Shown here in pieces: positions 24,087-33,485 of a DNA stretch of 35,113 bases. The translations under genes were made by a program, and so were the position numbers. Each line of letters starts with the position of its first letter. Within the stretch, counting starts at the first letter, position 1. The stretch comes from Sulfurimonas sp. GTDB lineage: Bacteria > Campylobacterota > Campylobacteria > Campylobacterales > Sulfurimonadaceae. The DNA is taken from the NCBI GenBank assembly GCA_013791885.1, contig VMSZ01000015.1:1-35113 (forward strand). The letters are read 5' to 3'. The notes under the pieces are model-generated. The model ran no database searches. It was not told where the DNA came from and worked only from the letters and a program-made list of their open reading frames with translations.

Positions 24087-24850
24087 TTTTTCTCACTCAT
24101 TTTTAGATAGTCATCCCAAGTTTTACTTTTGAGTCTTTTTTGTAAAAGTTTATGCAATCCAAATTTACTCAACTTCAAAACTTTAAGTTGAAGATTTGAT
24201 ATTTTTTTCTCACTCAAAAGATGTAATCCGACTAAATTTACATAATTTAAATTAAATTTTTTCGCTATAAAATCAAATGTTTTTTCACTATAAAAAGAGA
24301 TATGTTGCCCATGGTCTAGTCCATAATACCACCAATCTTGAGGTTTTGGAATAGGGTTTGGCAAAAGTTCTGTGGAAAAAATGATATTTTTTGATATTTT
24401 TAGTAGTGATTCTATCTCATCCATTGGATTTACAAAATGCTCAAAACTTTCAAATGTAGTCACGGCTTCATATTTGTTTATACTTTGATGTTCAAAACCT
24501 CTAGCAAAAAAATTAGTGGTATATTTGTCATCCCAATAAAAATCAAAACCAATATCTCGCATCATCCGTACAAAGACACCATAACCACCTGCATAGTCCA
24601 AAAATTTTTCATTTTTATCAAAAAACAAAGCTAATAAAATTGTTAATTTTTTTGAAAGCATTAAATTTCTTTGCATATATCCAGTATCTGAAACATTTAT
24701 AGATTCGCTGTAAGCCTCATCTAGCCAATATGGTTCCTCTGTTTGTAAAAAACCACAATGTTCACAATGAAAATAGTTTATGTCATATTTATTTAATATT
24801 TTTGTTTGAAATATTTGTTTTGTTTGTTGGGTACATATTTTACAGGCCAT
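24083..24850 (-). CDS. SAM-dependent methyltransferase with N-terminal zinc site
   Basis: A 255-residue protein. Residues 3-6 (CKIC) and 29-32 (CEHC) form a probable zinc-binding knuckle. A class I methyltransferase core follows, with FLDYAGGYGVFVRMM (about 82-96) as SAM motif and VTTFESFEHFVNPMDEI in the motif II region. QDWWYYGLDHGQHISFYSEKT matches methyltransferases that modify sugars in glycan clusters. It probably methylates a sugar of the nascent chain, perhaps as a terminal cap. The C-terminus is lysine-rich. It overlaps its neighbours by 4 and 11 bases. The target atom is unknown. Confidence 0.8.
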   Translation of the reverse strand: MACKICTQQTKQIFQTKILNKYDINYFHCEHCGFLQTEEPYWLDEAYSESINVSDTGYMQRNLMLSKKLTILLALFFDKNEKFLDYAGGYGVFVRMMRDIGFDFYWDDKYTTNFFARGFEHQSINKYEAVTTFESFEHFVNPMDEIESLLKISKNIIFSTELLPNPIPKPQDWWYYGLDHGQHISFYSEKTFDFIAKKFNLNYVNLVGLHLLSEKKISNLQLKVLKLSKFGLHKLLQKRLKSKTWDDYLKMSEKK

Positions 24851-26018
24851 TGGTTATTCCTAAAATATTTTGGATGTTTTTTTTCAATTGCTCACAATAT
24901 ATCTCTCGAGTATGATTTGCTTTTACAAACTTTAGATTATTATAGTGTAACTCTTTAATCTCTTCAAATGAGAATGCTTGAGAATACTTGATTGCTTTGT
25001 CAATACTTTCATAATCAAATCCTTCAATCCAAATCTCATGTCCTGTTTCTATTGTTGTCTCTTTTGTAATAATTGGGATTAAACCACCATTACCGATAAC
25101 TGTTAAAGTTGATGGCGAACCTCCTTCGGAACATGAAGGAAAAATAATAAATGAACACATAGTCAAAATAGTTTCAAACTCTTTACTGTCTATATCAATA
25201 AATCCATGTAGCTCAACATTTGGTAAATCAAAGAGTTCTTTTTTATATACATCTATAAACTCTTTTTCATTTTCGATTGGTCCGCATATATGCAAAAAAA
25301 CATCTTGATTTCGTGAAAAATAATCCAAACACAAATCCAATCCCTTGTGTATCAACCCTGAACTCCCAAACCACAAATAGTGCTTTGTTGAAGAACGCTG
25401 TCGATTCCTTATGATGTTTTCACCATTTTGTGTTTCATAAAAAAGTGCAGGGAGTGAATAAACTTTCCCATCAAAATATTTTCTATAGCTATTTGCACAC
25501 ACCTCATTGCCAAGTGCTATAATTCCACCGACCAAAGATGTCTGATGAGTCCAAGTCTTTTCTACAAATCTAGCTGATTTTCCAAGCCAAACACCCTTTT
25601 TAATATAAACATCTTTTACTCGTTGCAAGGAAGTAGTATTTTGATGGCAAACATGCATTCCAGCCCCATAATATATAGTCTGAATGTTTTTATGATAACT
25701 CGATTCAAAAACCTGCTGAAAAACATCTCCAAATCCGCAAATCAAATCATATGTTGACAAATCAATTTTTTTACTATTTCTATAGTCAATAATATCCACA
25801 TTGTACCCAAGCTCATCAAGTATTTTTGCCCAAGCTTGTGCTTCAAAAAAATTTGTGTGAGACATAGAATCTTTTTTGAATGGTGCTAAAATGTATGATA
25901 ATAATGCATTTTTAGAATGACTTTTTTTAAAATAATTATTGATAGTTTTATTACCTATATATTCAATAATCAGATTCTTAATTTTTTCAGGAAGCAATTT
26001 TTTCAGTGTTTTTTTCAT
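24840..26018 (-). CDS. Glycosyltransferase-like protein (GT4-like, GT-B fold)
   Basis: A 392-residue protein. The N-terminal half is basic and poorly conserved, with LSYILAPFKKDSMSHTNFFEAQAWAKIL as a recognisable stretch. The C-terminal half has the GT-B donor domain: HYLWFGSSGLIHKGLDLCLD, LHICGPIENEKEF, VELHGFID and FIIFPSCSEGGSPSTLTVIGNGGLIPI, where the diphosphate-site motif is EGGSPS rather than the common EGFG. It probably adds a sugar to the lipid-linked glycan. It overlaps the neighbours by 11 and 4 bases. The DNA is AT-rich and lacks AAACGCAG motifs, in line with foreign origin. Confidence 0.72.
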   Translation of the reverse strand: MKKTLKKLLPEKIKNLIIEYIGNKTINNYFKKSHSKNALLSYILAPFKKDSMSHTNFFEAQAWAKILDELGYNVDIIDYRNSKKIDLSTYDLICGFGDVFQQVFESSYHKNIQTIYYGAGMHVCHQNTTSLQRVKDVYIKKGVWLGKSARFVEKTWTHQTSLVGGIIALGNEVCANSYRKYFDGKVYSLPALFYETQNGENIIRNRQRSSTKHYLWFGSSGLIHKGLDLCLDYFSRNQDVFLHICGPIENEKEFIDVYKKELFDLPNVELHGFIDIDSKEFETILTMCSFIIFPSCSEGGSPSTLTVIGNGGLIPIITKETTIETGHEIWIEGFDYESIDKAIKYSQAFSFEEIKELHYNNLKFVKANHTREIYCEQLKKNIQNILGITNGL

Positions 26019-26989
26019 TTAAAAAATCTATATGTACTTCTAGTAATCTCATAAATTCTTAATGTTTTGAGTAAACGCATGAAAAAATCTTTTCTATAAG
26101 CAGGTAGTGTTTTTTCTATGTGTAATCCTTCGTCATAGAATTGCTCAGGATATACAATAGAATTAAGCTTAATTCTATCAATGCTTTCAAAATTATAAGT
26201 TTTTAAGTAATGGCTATCAGTAACATTACCTGTAGTGTGTGTCCCATTTACACCTACATTGCTAATCATATTTATTGATGGCGTAAGACATAGTCCATAA
26301 TTAAATAAACAAGTATATACCCATTGAATATCCCAAGTATTCATTTTATTCTGATGAATTAGATCAAATGTATTTTCAAAGTGTTTTGTAATGTAGGCTT
26401 CATTGCTAATAAAATTGATATTAGCAGGTTGTATCTCAGTTCGCCAAGTTGGAATTTTTACATCATATAATTTCCAAGCTCTTTTCCATGTTGCCCATCC
26501 CCAAATCGTAAAATGTCTTGAAAAAAAATAGTCTTTTTTTATTTGATCTCTAATATCTAACATATAGTTTGTACCAGATATCATCATTACACGACTATCG
26601 TTTCTATATTCTTGCAACATTCGTTCACAAAACCAAAAAAAACTTTGTGTTGGGACTACATCATCTTCAAGTATAATTCCCATATCCTCGTGCTCAAAAA
26701 ACCAATCAATAGCACTACTAACAGCTACCTTACAGCCTAAATTTTCATCTCTTAAAAGAGTTTTTACTTCACACTCCCAATCAAGATTTTGTATAACATA
26801 ATCTCTAACCTCTTCAACTATTACTTCTTCACCCGTTTTAGCCTCTCTGGCTCCATCAGAAGCAATATATATTCTAGGTGGTTTTGCTTTTTTGATTTGG
26901 GCAAAAACTTGTTTTGTTGTGTCTAACCTATTAAATACTAAAAATAGTACCGCTGTACTTAATGGTTTTATTGGTATAAATTCTTTCAT
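26015..26989 (-). CDS. GT-A type nucleotide-diphospho-sugar transferase
   Basis: A 324-residue protein: STAVLFLVFNRLDTTKQVF at the start, RIYIASDGARE, LLRDENLGCKVAVSSAIDWFF, the metal site GIILEDDVVPTQSFFWFCERML, MMISGTNY, and SRHFTIWGWATWKRAWKLYD. This pattern belongs to a sugar-transferase family often found in bacterial polysaccharide loci, sometimes annotated as HlpA-like. The EDD triplet is the likely metal ligand. It ends by overlapping the next gene by 4 bases; the upstream epimerase remnant stops one base before its start region. Donor unknown. Confidence 0.78.
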   Translation of the reverse strand: MKEFIPIKPLSTAVLFLVFNRLDTTKQVFAQIKKAKPPRIYIASDGAREAKTGEEVIVEEVRDYVIQNLDWECEVKTLLRDENLGCKVAVSSAIDWFFEHEDMGIILEDDVVPTQSFFWFCERMLQEYRNDSRVMMISGTNYMLDIRDQIKKDYFFSRHFTIWGWATWKRAWKLYDVKIPTWRTEIQPANINFISNEAYITKHFENTFDLIHQNKMNTWDIQWVYTCLFNYGLCLTPSINMISNVGVNGTHTTGNVTDSHYLKTYNFESIDRIKLNSIVYPEQFYDEGLHIEKTLPAYRKDFFMRLLKTLRIYEITRSTYRFFK

Positions 26990-26990
26990 T

Positions 26991-27350
26991 TTATCTCCAT
27001 TTATTTTTACATTTATTTATATAATCTTCTAGCCTTCTTCTTAGACTCCATGCTAAAGCTTCTGTTTTAGCTGTCATCACAAGCTCCCTGTTTGTAGCTT
27101 TTATCCAAGCATATGGAGAGGCATTTCTTCCCATCCCTCCATCACAAAACTTTGTAGAACTTCCAGTATAAAGTATTTTACATCCAGTCTTTCTTATAAA
27201 TTCTAAAACTGCAAAAATTCCATCTTTATTATACTTCCAGACTTTTTCTATATTATCAAAGCTTTGTTCAACCCTACTATAATATTCACCAAGATGATAC
27301 ACTATATTAGGGGTAAATGTACCTGCTATTGCTATTTTATAACTCATCAT
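26991..27350 (-). pseudogene. Internally deleted NAD-dependent epimerase remnant
   Basis: A 119-residue frame. Residues 1-13 (MMSYKIAIAGTFT) look like the first strand of a Rossmann epimerase. The chain then jumps directly to IVYHLGEYYSRVEQSFDNIE and KILYTGSSTKFCDGGMG, which belong about 60-100 residues further on in GalE-like sugar epimerases. YAWIKATNREL holds the Tyr...Lys pair. After that the sequence turns into a short basic tail unrelated to the family, and the remaining substrate domain is missing. I read it as an epimerase with an internal deletion and a lost C-terminus. It still overlaps the flippase gene by 4 bases. A short functional protein cannot be excluded. Confidence 0.65.
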
Positions 27351-28669
27351 TTGTATTCTTTCAATATATGTATAGGGAAAAAACTCATCGTTTTCATTTT
27401 TAACTGCTGATGTAAATCTCGGTCAAAAAAATCATAAATATAATTTGCAATAATTTGACTCAGCAAAGTTGCTATCGCAGCACCATTAATGCCATATTTA
27501 GGAATTAAAACAAAATTTAGTCCAACATTTGTAGATGCTCCAAGTGCTGTTCTAAAAAAAGATTTTTTTGTTAAATTTTCACTCACCAGATAATTGCTAA
27601 AAGCAACACCCAAAAAAACAAACACTCCCGCCCAAATATGTATCATCAATACACTGCCCGCTTGATTGTATTGACTTCCATAAAGTAATGCAACAATCCA
27701 ATCACTCAAAAATGTCATGGGTAGCGCTATTGCTATCGCCATCCATACCATTAAATCATAAAGCTTTTGAAGCCTTGCATAGTAGAGTTCTTCACTTATT
27801 TTTTTAGCATTGATGATGGCAGGAAACAGTGAAGAGGCTATTACCATCGGTATAAAATACCATGCTTCGCTTAGTCGCACTGCTGCCGCGTATTGCCCTA
27901 CCGCTTCGGCGTTCATCATCTCTTTTATCATTACTTGGTCTATTTTCATATATATTGCTATTACCATTCCACTCAAAATGAGTGGCCAAGAGTCTCTCAA
28001 CAGAGCAAGTGCTGTTGCTCTGTTAAATTTGAAAATTTTAACTCTATTTGTCAAATGATTTTTGAAATAAAAATAAACAAACCCACATGCTAATATAAAG
28101 CTGTCAAATAGGATGACCCAGGCAAACGCTATAAGCGGTGCATTATAGAGTATAAGTACAATCTTCGCTATGCTTGAGAGAAAAAGAGTTATGATATTTG
28201 CAAACACGACATAGCGACTCAAAACCTTGCTTTGGAAGTAAAAATCTATGACATTAAAACTTTGAAATATAGTTGCACTTGCTATGATGAATACCAAAGT
28301 ATTTGTGTAGCTGTCATTCGAAGTGAAGTTTACGGCAAAGGCCAATACCATTAATACACCTAACGCCCCCATCAGTTTCAGCCAAAATGCAGTCCCTATG
28401 AGTTCATCTCTACGGCTTTCATCTTTGACAAGTTCACGTACAACTATGCCATCAAGTCCAAGAGTAGCAATGGCAGTAAAAAGCCCCACAAAACTTTGAG
28501 CATAAGAAAAAAGCCCAAACTGTTCAGGCCCTAAATATCTTGCCACCCAAATCCCGACAAAAAGTCCCACAACCATGCGAAGGATTTTTTCACCAAAAAG
28601 CCACGAAGTATTTTTAAAATACTTCATAAAACCTTCATGATTTTTGAGAGATTTTAGTTTTTTTATCAT
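27347..28669 (-). CDS. Wzx-type polysaccharide flippase
   Basis: A 440-residue inner-membrane protein with about twelve to fourteen hydrophobic segments, of the MOP/PST exporter superfamily. Recognisable are SWLFGEKILRMVVGLFVGIWVARYLGP, the typical N-terminal pattern, and WPLILSGMVIAIYMKIDQVMI (about 215-235) of Wzx flippases. It turns lipid-linked glycan units to the periplasmic face. A second ATG at 28627 has AAGG close upstream and would give 426 residues; the first start has only a distant GAGAGG, so the shorter form is possible. It is the first gene of the polysaccharide operon. No Wzy polymerase or WaaL ligase is visible in the window. Confidence 0.88.
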   Translation of the reverse strand: MIKKLKSLKNHEGFMKYFKNTSWLFGEKILRMVVGLFVGIWVARYLGPEQFGLFSYAQSFVGLFTAIATLGLDGIVVRELVKDESRRDELIGTAFWLKLMGALGVLMVLAFAVNFTSNDSYTNTLVFIIASATIFQSFNVIDFYFQSKVLSRYVVFANIITLFLSSIAKIVLILYNAPLIAFAWVILFDSFILACGFVYFYFKNHLTNRVKIFKFNRATALALLRDSWPLILSGMVIAIYMKIDQVMIKEMMNAEAVGQYAAAVRLSEAWYFIPMVIASSLFPAIINAKKISEELYYARLQKLYDLMVWMAIAIALPMTFLSDWIVALLYGSQYNQAGSVLMIHIWAGVFVFLGVAFSNYLVSENLTKKSFFRTALGASTNVGLNFVLIPKYGINGAAIATLLSQIIANYIYDFFDRDLHQQLKMKTMSFFPIHILKEYK

Positions 28670-28756
28670 AAGTTATTTAAGTACCTCTCGCAAACTCTAA
28701 AATTTCAACTTTAAAAATATCATAGTCTAAATTTATTACTAATCAAATATGTTTAT

Positions 28757-28765
28757 ATTATAGCA
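28757..28765 (-). promoter_or_regulatory. Extended -10 promoter of the polysaccharide operon
   Basis: On the minus strand TGCTATAAT lies 88 bases before the flippase start, in the 127-base gap after tamB. The same TTTGCTATAATATA context occurs before tamA (33274-33282). No good -35 is seen. It would drive the 13-kb minus-strand operon that follows. Confidence 0.6.
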
Positions 28766-28796
28766 AATTTTATGACTGAACTTAAAAGCAATAATC

Positions 28797-31547
28797 TCAA
28801 AAATCCTTCACATAAATAATACTCACGCCCTGTCCTGTTTCACGTACATCTACTTCTATTCTCACAGATTTACTGAGGCTATACTGGAGGATGAGGCTTG
28901 AAGCTGTGTCGTTTTTGTAGACGATGCGTATCTTCTCATTAAAACGCGAACCTATTTCGTAGCCGAGTGTGCCCTCTTTATTTGTCAAGACATTGAGTGT
29001 ATCTACATGAATAGGCGAGGTTTCATTTACAAGCTGTTTTAAACCGCTTGCAAGGAGCAGAGAGCTCTTTGAAGCGTCTGAAGTTGGGTCAAACATGGAG
29101 CTGGCAGACTCACCGAAAAGAATGTAAGACATAATGTCGTTCTGACTCAAAGCAGGTTTTGACGAGAAGATAATCACAGGGTCTTCCAGGGTATTTGTAA
29201 CATAAATCTCTATGTCAATATAATCTATTGTATGGTGATGAATATTGAGATTTAACTGCGGATTAATAGGTTTATGTCCATTAAAATAGATTTCACTTTT
29301 GTCAAACTCAAACTTTTTACCGCTAAAAGTCGCATCACCTTCATTAATTGTGAGTACTCCCAAGACTTGAAACGCAGAGCCTGCCTCTTGAAAAAGTGTA
29401 ATATCCGGTGTTACCATCAGGTTTACATCTTTTATTTTGTAGGCTATCGGCTTTATTGAATCTACTTGAATATTAATGAGCATATGAGACTCTTTACCCT
29501 GTTTGATGTCTTGTATAATTATAATGTCACTGTCTTCTATGGCATAGTCTGTGACAGGCTTGTAGCTTATTACTCCATCTAGAAGTGCAATTTTTCCTTC
29601 TACTTTTTGTAGTTTTGGGCTAAACGTGGCTACCAAGTCTATTTTTGCTCTGACGTTTGCATCTGCTCCTATGTACTCAAACTTCTCGCTTGTAAGCGTT
29701 ACATTACCCTCTAAGGTTTCTTTATTGACAAAACCTTTAATGAGAATGGTGTCATAGAGCCAGAGCTCTTCAAGCATCATATTGAAATCTTTGTCAAAGT
29801 TTATTGTTGAGGCTTTTTTAGAGTAAAAGTCATGTTTTTTATACTGAAAAAAGTAATTTTCTATGACAATATTTTCATCTTCATAAGAGGTTTCAAGAGC
29901 AATATTCTCCACAATATGATTTGTCTGGGTGTCTACTTCAACAACATAAAGCGGAATTTTAAGCTCGGTTTTTATTCTCAGCTTTTCATCAAATTTTACA
30001 TTCGCATGCAAGTCAACATGAGCATCATAAACATCATTTGCATCAAAGGAATCTTTAAAAATATTTGCAATTAATTTTTTGAGAGAAGGGATTTTTGATT
30101 CAATGTTTATCTCACTTGCGTCCAAGTTGCCAATGAGATGAAATTTTGTTCCGGCGAGCGTTCCTGAACCTTGAATACTTGCATCTTTTTTAAGAAAGTT
30201 TGCCTGAAGCGTATTGGCATTTATCTCTATTTTATGCGTTTTCATTCCATTTTTATATGTCATTTTAAATGGTAAAAAGTTCTCTAGATTATAACCTCTG
30301 TAAATTTCATGTTCTGCGTTTGGAAAAATCTGCACATCATACAAAACCTTGTTTTTTTCATACATAAACGCAGTCTCGAAAGAGCCGTAAACACTATTTG
30401 CGTTCACGTCACCGCTTATATGCAAAGGCGAAGTTTGTACTCTTGCGTTTGTACGGAATGTAATACTCTCATTTTGTAATTCTTGTGGTAAATTTGTCAA
30501 AAAAGAAAGTTTGAAATCCTTAGCCGAGCCTGTTACATCGTAGTTTTCATAGTCTGAACTTTTCACCAAAGCATCTATAGTCGTATTCTTAAGCTTTACT
30601 TCTATGCCCTCTGCATCTCCAGAGACCATTGCCTCTACATCATTGAATCCAAGACCAAAAGGCTCTTTGATATTATTTACTTTTAGCTCTGCTGTGTATT
30701 TTCCATCCGTGTTAACCCAAACTTTTGCTCTGTTTTTTGCCGCGTACTCTTTATAAAAAAAGTCGTGTTTGACATCAATATTAAAATCATTTGCACCCAA
30801 AACATATTTAAAATCTACCTCTGCGTTTTTAAAGGTAAAATCTTCCTCGGAGGAGAGTTGTAAGGTGTCAAAGCGAGTGAAAATTCTCAGTTTCTCCACC
30901 GTCGCTTCAAGTTTGAGTTTTTGTTTTTTCGGCACATCTTTTATAAACGCAAGATATTTTTTTGAGATTGAAGTATCTAATTCAAAAATTCCATCCCCAC
31001 TGAGTTTGTTCTCATCTATTGAACCTTTTAGAGTTGCGTTTGCATAGATTGAGCCGAGTTTCAGGTGGACATTTTGTGCATTCAAACTCTCATCAAAAGC
31101 CAATTCACTCGCCTCAGCATCGAGAAAAATTACCTCATTTTGCACCATAATCTTTGTTTTAGCCGCACTTAATGTTTCAACTTCAAACGCAGGAATAAAA
31201 AAATCACTTCCATTCTCATCATTAGCTGCAAATTTATCACTCTCTATATGCAAGCTTAGTAACTTAAAGGAGCTGAATTTTGGCATCGGTCGGAGTAAAT
31301 TCAAAATCTTATACTCAACTTCAACTCTTTTGGCAGAGATTTTATCTTCGTATTTAAAGTCGTAAATCACTACTCCGCTAAGCAGTGTTCCTTCTATGCT
31401 TGAGTACTCCACTCCAAAATCTTTGAGATATTTCTCTGCAAGAAAAGGAACAAAATTTTTATGAGAAACAATAAAAGCAAATCCGAAAATGAGCACCAAT
31501 GCAAAAATCAGAAGTGTTCTTAGAGGAAGATAAATCTCTTTTATCAA
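28797..31547 (-). CDS. tamB: Translocation and assembly module protein TamB-like
   Basis: A 916-residue protein (E. coli TamB about 1260). One N-terminal membrane anchor (about 12-30), then a long beta-rich AsmA/TamB-like region that would span the periplasm and carry lipids or assist outer-membrane proteins. The C-terminal DUF490 domain is clear: KPALSQNDIMSYILFGESAS, LLLASGLKQLVN, GYEIGSRFNEKIRIVYKND and SLSKSVRIEVDVRETGQG. It overlaps tamA by 4 bases in the usual tamA-tamB order. It carries four exact AAACGCAG octamers plus several one-off copies, unlike the glycosyltransferases beside it. Family call firm; the exact cargo is not known. Confidence 0.88.
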   Translation of the reverse strand: MIKEIYLPLRTLLIFALVLIFGFAFIVSHKNFVPFLAEKYLKDFGVEYSSIEGTLLSGVVIYDFKYEDKISAKRVEVEYKILNLLRPMPKFSSFKLLSLHIESDKFAANDENGSDFFIPAFEVETLSAAKTKIMVQNEVIFLDAEASELAFDESLNAQNVHLKLGSIYANATLKGSIDENKLSGDGIFELDTSISKKYLAFIKDVPKKQKLKLEATVEKLRIFTRFDTLQLSSEEDFTFKNAEVDFKYVLGANDFNIDVKHDFFYKEYAAKNRAKVWVNTDGKYTAELKVNNIKEPFGLGFNDVEAMVSGDAEGIEVKLKNTTIDALVKSSDYENYDVTGSAKDFKLSFLTNLPQELQNESITFRTNARVQTSPLHISGDVNANSVYGSFETAFMYEKNKVLYDVQIFPNAEHEIYRGYNLENFLPFKMTYKNGMKTHKIEINANTLQANFLKKDASIQGSGTLAGTKFHLIGNLDASEINIESKIPSLKKLIANIFKDSFDANDVYDAHVDLHANVKFDEKLRIKTELKIPLYVVEVDTQTNHIVENIALETSYEDENIVIENYFFQYKKHDFYSKKASTINFDKDFNMMLEELWLYDTILIKGFVNKETLEGNVTLTSEKFEYIGADANVRAKIDLVATFSPKLQKVEGKIALLDGVISYKPVTDYAIEDSDIIIIQDIKQGKESHMLINIQVDSIKPIAYKIKDVNLMVTPDITLFQEAGSAFQVLGVLTINEGDATFSGKKFEFDKSEIYFNGHKPINPQLNLNIHHHTIDYIDIEIYVTNTLEDPVIIFSSKPALSQNDIMSYILFGESASSMFDPTSDASKSSLLLASGLKQLVNETSPIHVDTLNVLTNKEGTLGYEIGSRFNEKIRIVYKNDTASSLILQYSLSKSVRIEVDVRETGQGVSIIYVKDF

Positions 31548-33238
31548 AAAAGCTCCCCTATGTGAAAATGAATCGCATACTGTTCAAGCGGATTTTTTGT
31601 GTCAAAACCAAAATCAAGAGCAATTGGCCCTATCGGTGTTACATAGCGCAAACCGGCACCTGCACTGAAGTATCCGTTTTCATAATTTGGCGTGTAGTTG
31701 TCGCCTAGAAAAGTGTTGTCATTAAAAACAACGCCTCTAAACTTGTCATAAATTTCAAATCTGTACTCTACCGTGGTTTCAAGGATTGACTCCGAACCTG
31801 TTGGGTCTCCCTGCTCATTTGTCGGACCGAGTCCTCTGTAGATATACCCGCGGTTAGAGTGCATACCTCCTGCATAAAAACGGTAAGAAGCCGGCAATTC
31901 TCCTTCAAAAGTCTCTAAAGAACCAAAAGTTCCTCTAAACGCAAGAGTTTCATCAAAGAGCGGCAGAATGTATCCGCCCATGAGTTTGAACTTATAGTAA
32001 GAAGCGTCGGAGAGAGCACTTTTGAGCGAGCCCATAACTTTTGCATTTAAAAAATAGCCATTTTTTGGATCAAGAAGTTTATCCCTCACATCATAATTCC
32101 AATCGAGTACTGGAGACAATATAAAAAGATTTCCCTCCGGAAAAAGCTCTAAATCACTGCTGCTGTAGGTTGTAATACTGTCAAAAAGTAAACTCTCTTT
32201 AAAGCTGTTTGGCATTGCTCTTTGTTTGAGATAAAGTTCGCTGTACAATCTGTTTTCAGTAAATCCTTCAAAAATTTCGTTATCAACTCCTATTTCTACA
32301 CCCGCTGAGTTGTTATTTACCAAAGGCATATCAAAAGTGGCTGTGAGACTCTGTTTTATCTCTGTCACTCTTGCTTCAATGCTTGCAGTTTTTAGATTTG
32401 TAAACATATTTCTGTGTTTGACGCCCATGCTTGCCATGAAGCCTTCATCACTGCTTACACCTAAACCGGTATGAAAACGGATGGGTTTTTCATTTTCAGT
32501 TACGGTAACGACCGTCCTTACGCTGTTATTTGAATCGACTTGCGTATCTATAACCGCTTTTGAGATTCCCTCATGCGCATAAAGATTCTCATAACTTTGC
32601 GTAATTTTTTTCAATGAAAAAGGCTCATCTTCTTCAAAATACAAGAGAGATTCAATAATCTCTTCATCTATATTTGCAGATGCGTTAATGCTTACTTCTC
32701 CAAAATAGCAAATATCGTTTGGAGTCACGATGTAGGAAAGATAGGCCTCATCTTTTTCAATATCTACCCATGCTTTAGCATCAAGTGAAACATTGCAATA
32801 GTTATCATTAGCATATACAAATTTGACATTTTTTTTACTTTGTGTAAATTTTGTTGCGTCAAAAATCTCACCTTGAGTAAACCCAAGCGCTTTTTGTATC
32901 TCCAAATCAGAGGTAATAGCAAGCTCTTTTATAACAACGGCTTCTCCTTCATCAATATGAACTATAATCTTTTTTGGATTTTTATCATATGAAATTTGCG
33001 TATGGTAAAAACCTTTTGTTTTGTAATAATTTTTTAAAATTTGAAGAGAAAAATTTAATGTTTTTTCATCTATTTGCGCCTCATCCTTATAAAATTCATA
33101 AAAATAAGGTTTATAGATATTAAGGGCTTCAAAAAGTTCTCTCTCACTTATATGCTTATTGCCATCAAACTCTAACTCTAATTTGTCTGCATAAAGGGAT
33201 GTAAAAAGGAAAAAAAACAAAACGACTACTCTTCTCAC
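31544..33238 (-). CDS. tamA: Outer-membrane assembly protein TamA-like (BamA/Omp85 family)
   Basis: A 564-residue protein (E. coli TamA 577). A signal peptide (RRVVVLFFFLFTSLYA, cleavage near residue 17) precedes about three POTRA-like repeats (to about 250), beginning LELEFDGNKHISERELFEAL. A 16-strand beta-barrel follows, with YAGGMHSNRGYIYRGLGP as the conserved RGY-type motif and GAGLRYVTPIGPIALDFGF near the end. The last residue is Phe after a beta-strand, the usual Bam signal. The start is GTG, with GGAGAAATAA as ribosome-binding site. It acts with TamB, whose gene overlaps its end. Confidence 0.9.
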   Translation of the reverse strand: MRRVVVLFFFLFTSLYADKLELEFDGNKHISERELFEALNIYKPYFYEFYKDEAQIDEKTLNFSLQILKNYYKTKGFYHTQISYDKNPKKIIVHIDEGEAVVIKELAITSDLEIQKALGFTQGEIFDATKFTQSKKNVKFVYANDNYCNVSLDAKAWVDIEKDEAYLSYIVTPNDICYFGEVSINASANIDEEIIESLLYFEEDEPFSLKKITQSYENLYAHEGISKAVIDTQVDSNNSVRTVVTVTENEKPIRFHTGLGVSSDEGFMASMGVKHRNMFTNLKTASIEARVTEIKQSLTATFDMPLVNNNSAGVEIGVDNEIFEGFTENRLYSELYLKQRAMPNSFKESLLFDSITTYSSSDLELFPEGNLFILSPVLDWNYDVRDKLLDPKNGYFLNAKVMGSLKSALSDASYYKFKLMGGYILPLFDETLAFRGTFGSLETFEGELPASYRFYAGGMHSNRGYIYRGLGPTNEQGDPTGSESILETTVEYRFEIYDKFRGVVFNDNTFLGDNYTPNYENGYFSAGAGLRYVTPIGPIALDFGFDTKNPLEQYAIHFHIGELF

Positions 33239-33273
33239 TTATTTCTCCAAAAATGTTTCATAATCATGGCTAT

Positions 33274-33282
33274 ATTATAGCA
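33274..33282 (-). promoter_or_regulatory. Extended -10 promoter of tamA-tamB
   Basis: Minus-strand TGCTATAAT lies 36 bases before the GTG start of tamA. It is identical to the promoter before the polysaccharide operon. Confidence 0.6.
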
Positions 33283-33362
33283 AATCTTAAGGGTTATATA
33301 AGGGTTTTTGTTTTAAAATTCCAGCCGATTTAAGGAAATGCATCTCGCATTTTACTTCGTTC

Positions 33363-33437
33363 TGGGGTGTCGCCAAGCGGTAAGGCACTGGTTTTTGGTA
33401 CCAGCATTCAGGGGTTCGAATCCCTTCACCCCATCCA
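33363..33437 (+). tRNA. tRNA-Gln (anticodon TTG)
   Basis: A full cloverleaf with encoded CCA: acceptor TGGGGTG (33363-33369) with CACCCCA (33427-33433), D-arm GCCAAGCGGTAAGGC, anticodon stem CTGGT/ACCAG around loop TTTTGGT giving anticodon TTG, and T-arm with GGTTCGAATCC. The discriminator base is T, where Gln tRNAs often have G. It is transcribed away from tamA. Confidence 0.96.
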
Positions 33438-33445
33438 CATTCAGA

Positions 33446-33451
33446 TATAAT
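33446..33451 (+). promoter_or_regulatory. Putative -10 box before a small membrane-peptide gene
   Basis: TATAAT lies 35 bases before the ATG at 33486, just after the tRNA. The small gene may have its own transcript, or may be read through from the tRNA. Confidence 0.35.
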
Positions 33452-33485
33452 TCCAAGATACTTAAAATTACGCAAAGGTAAGACT

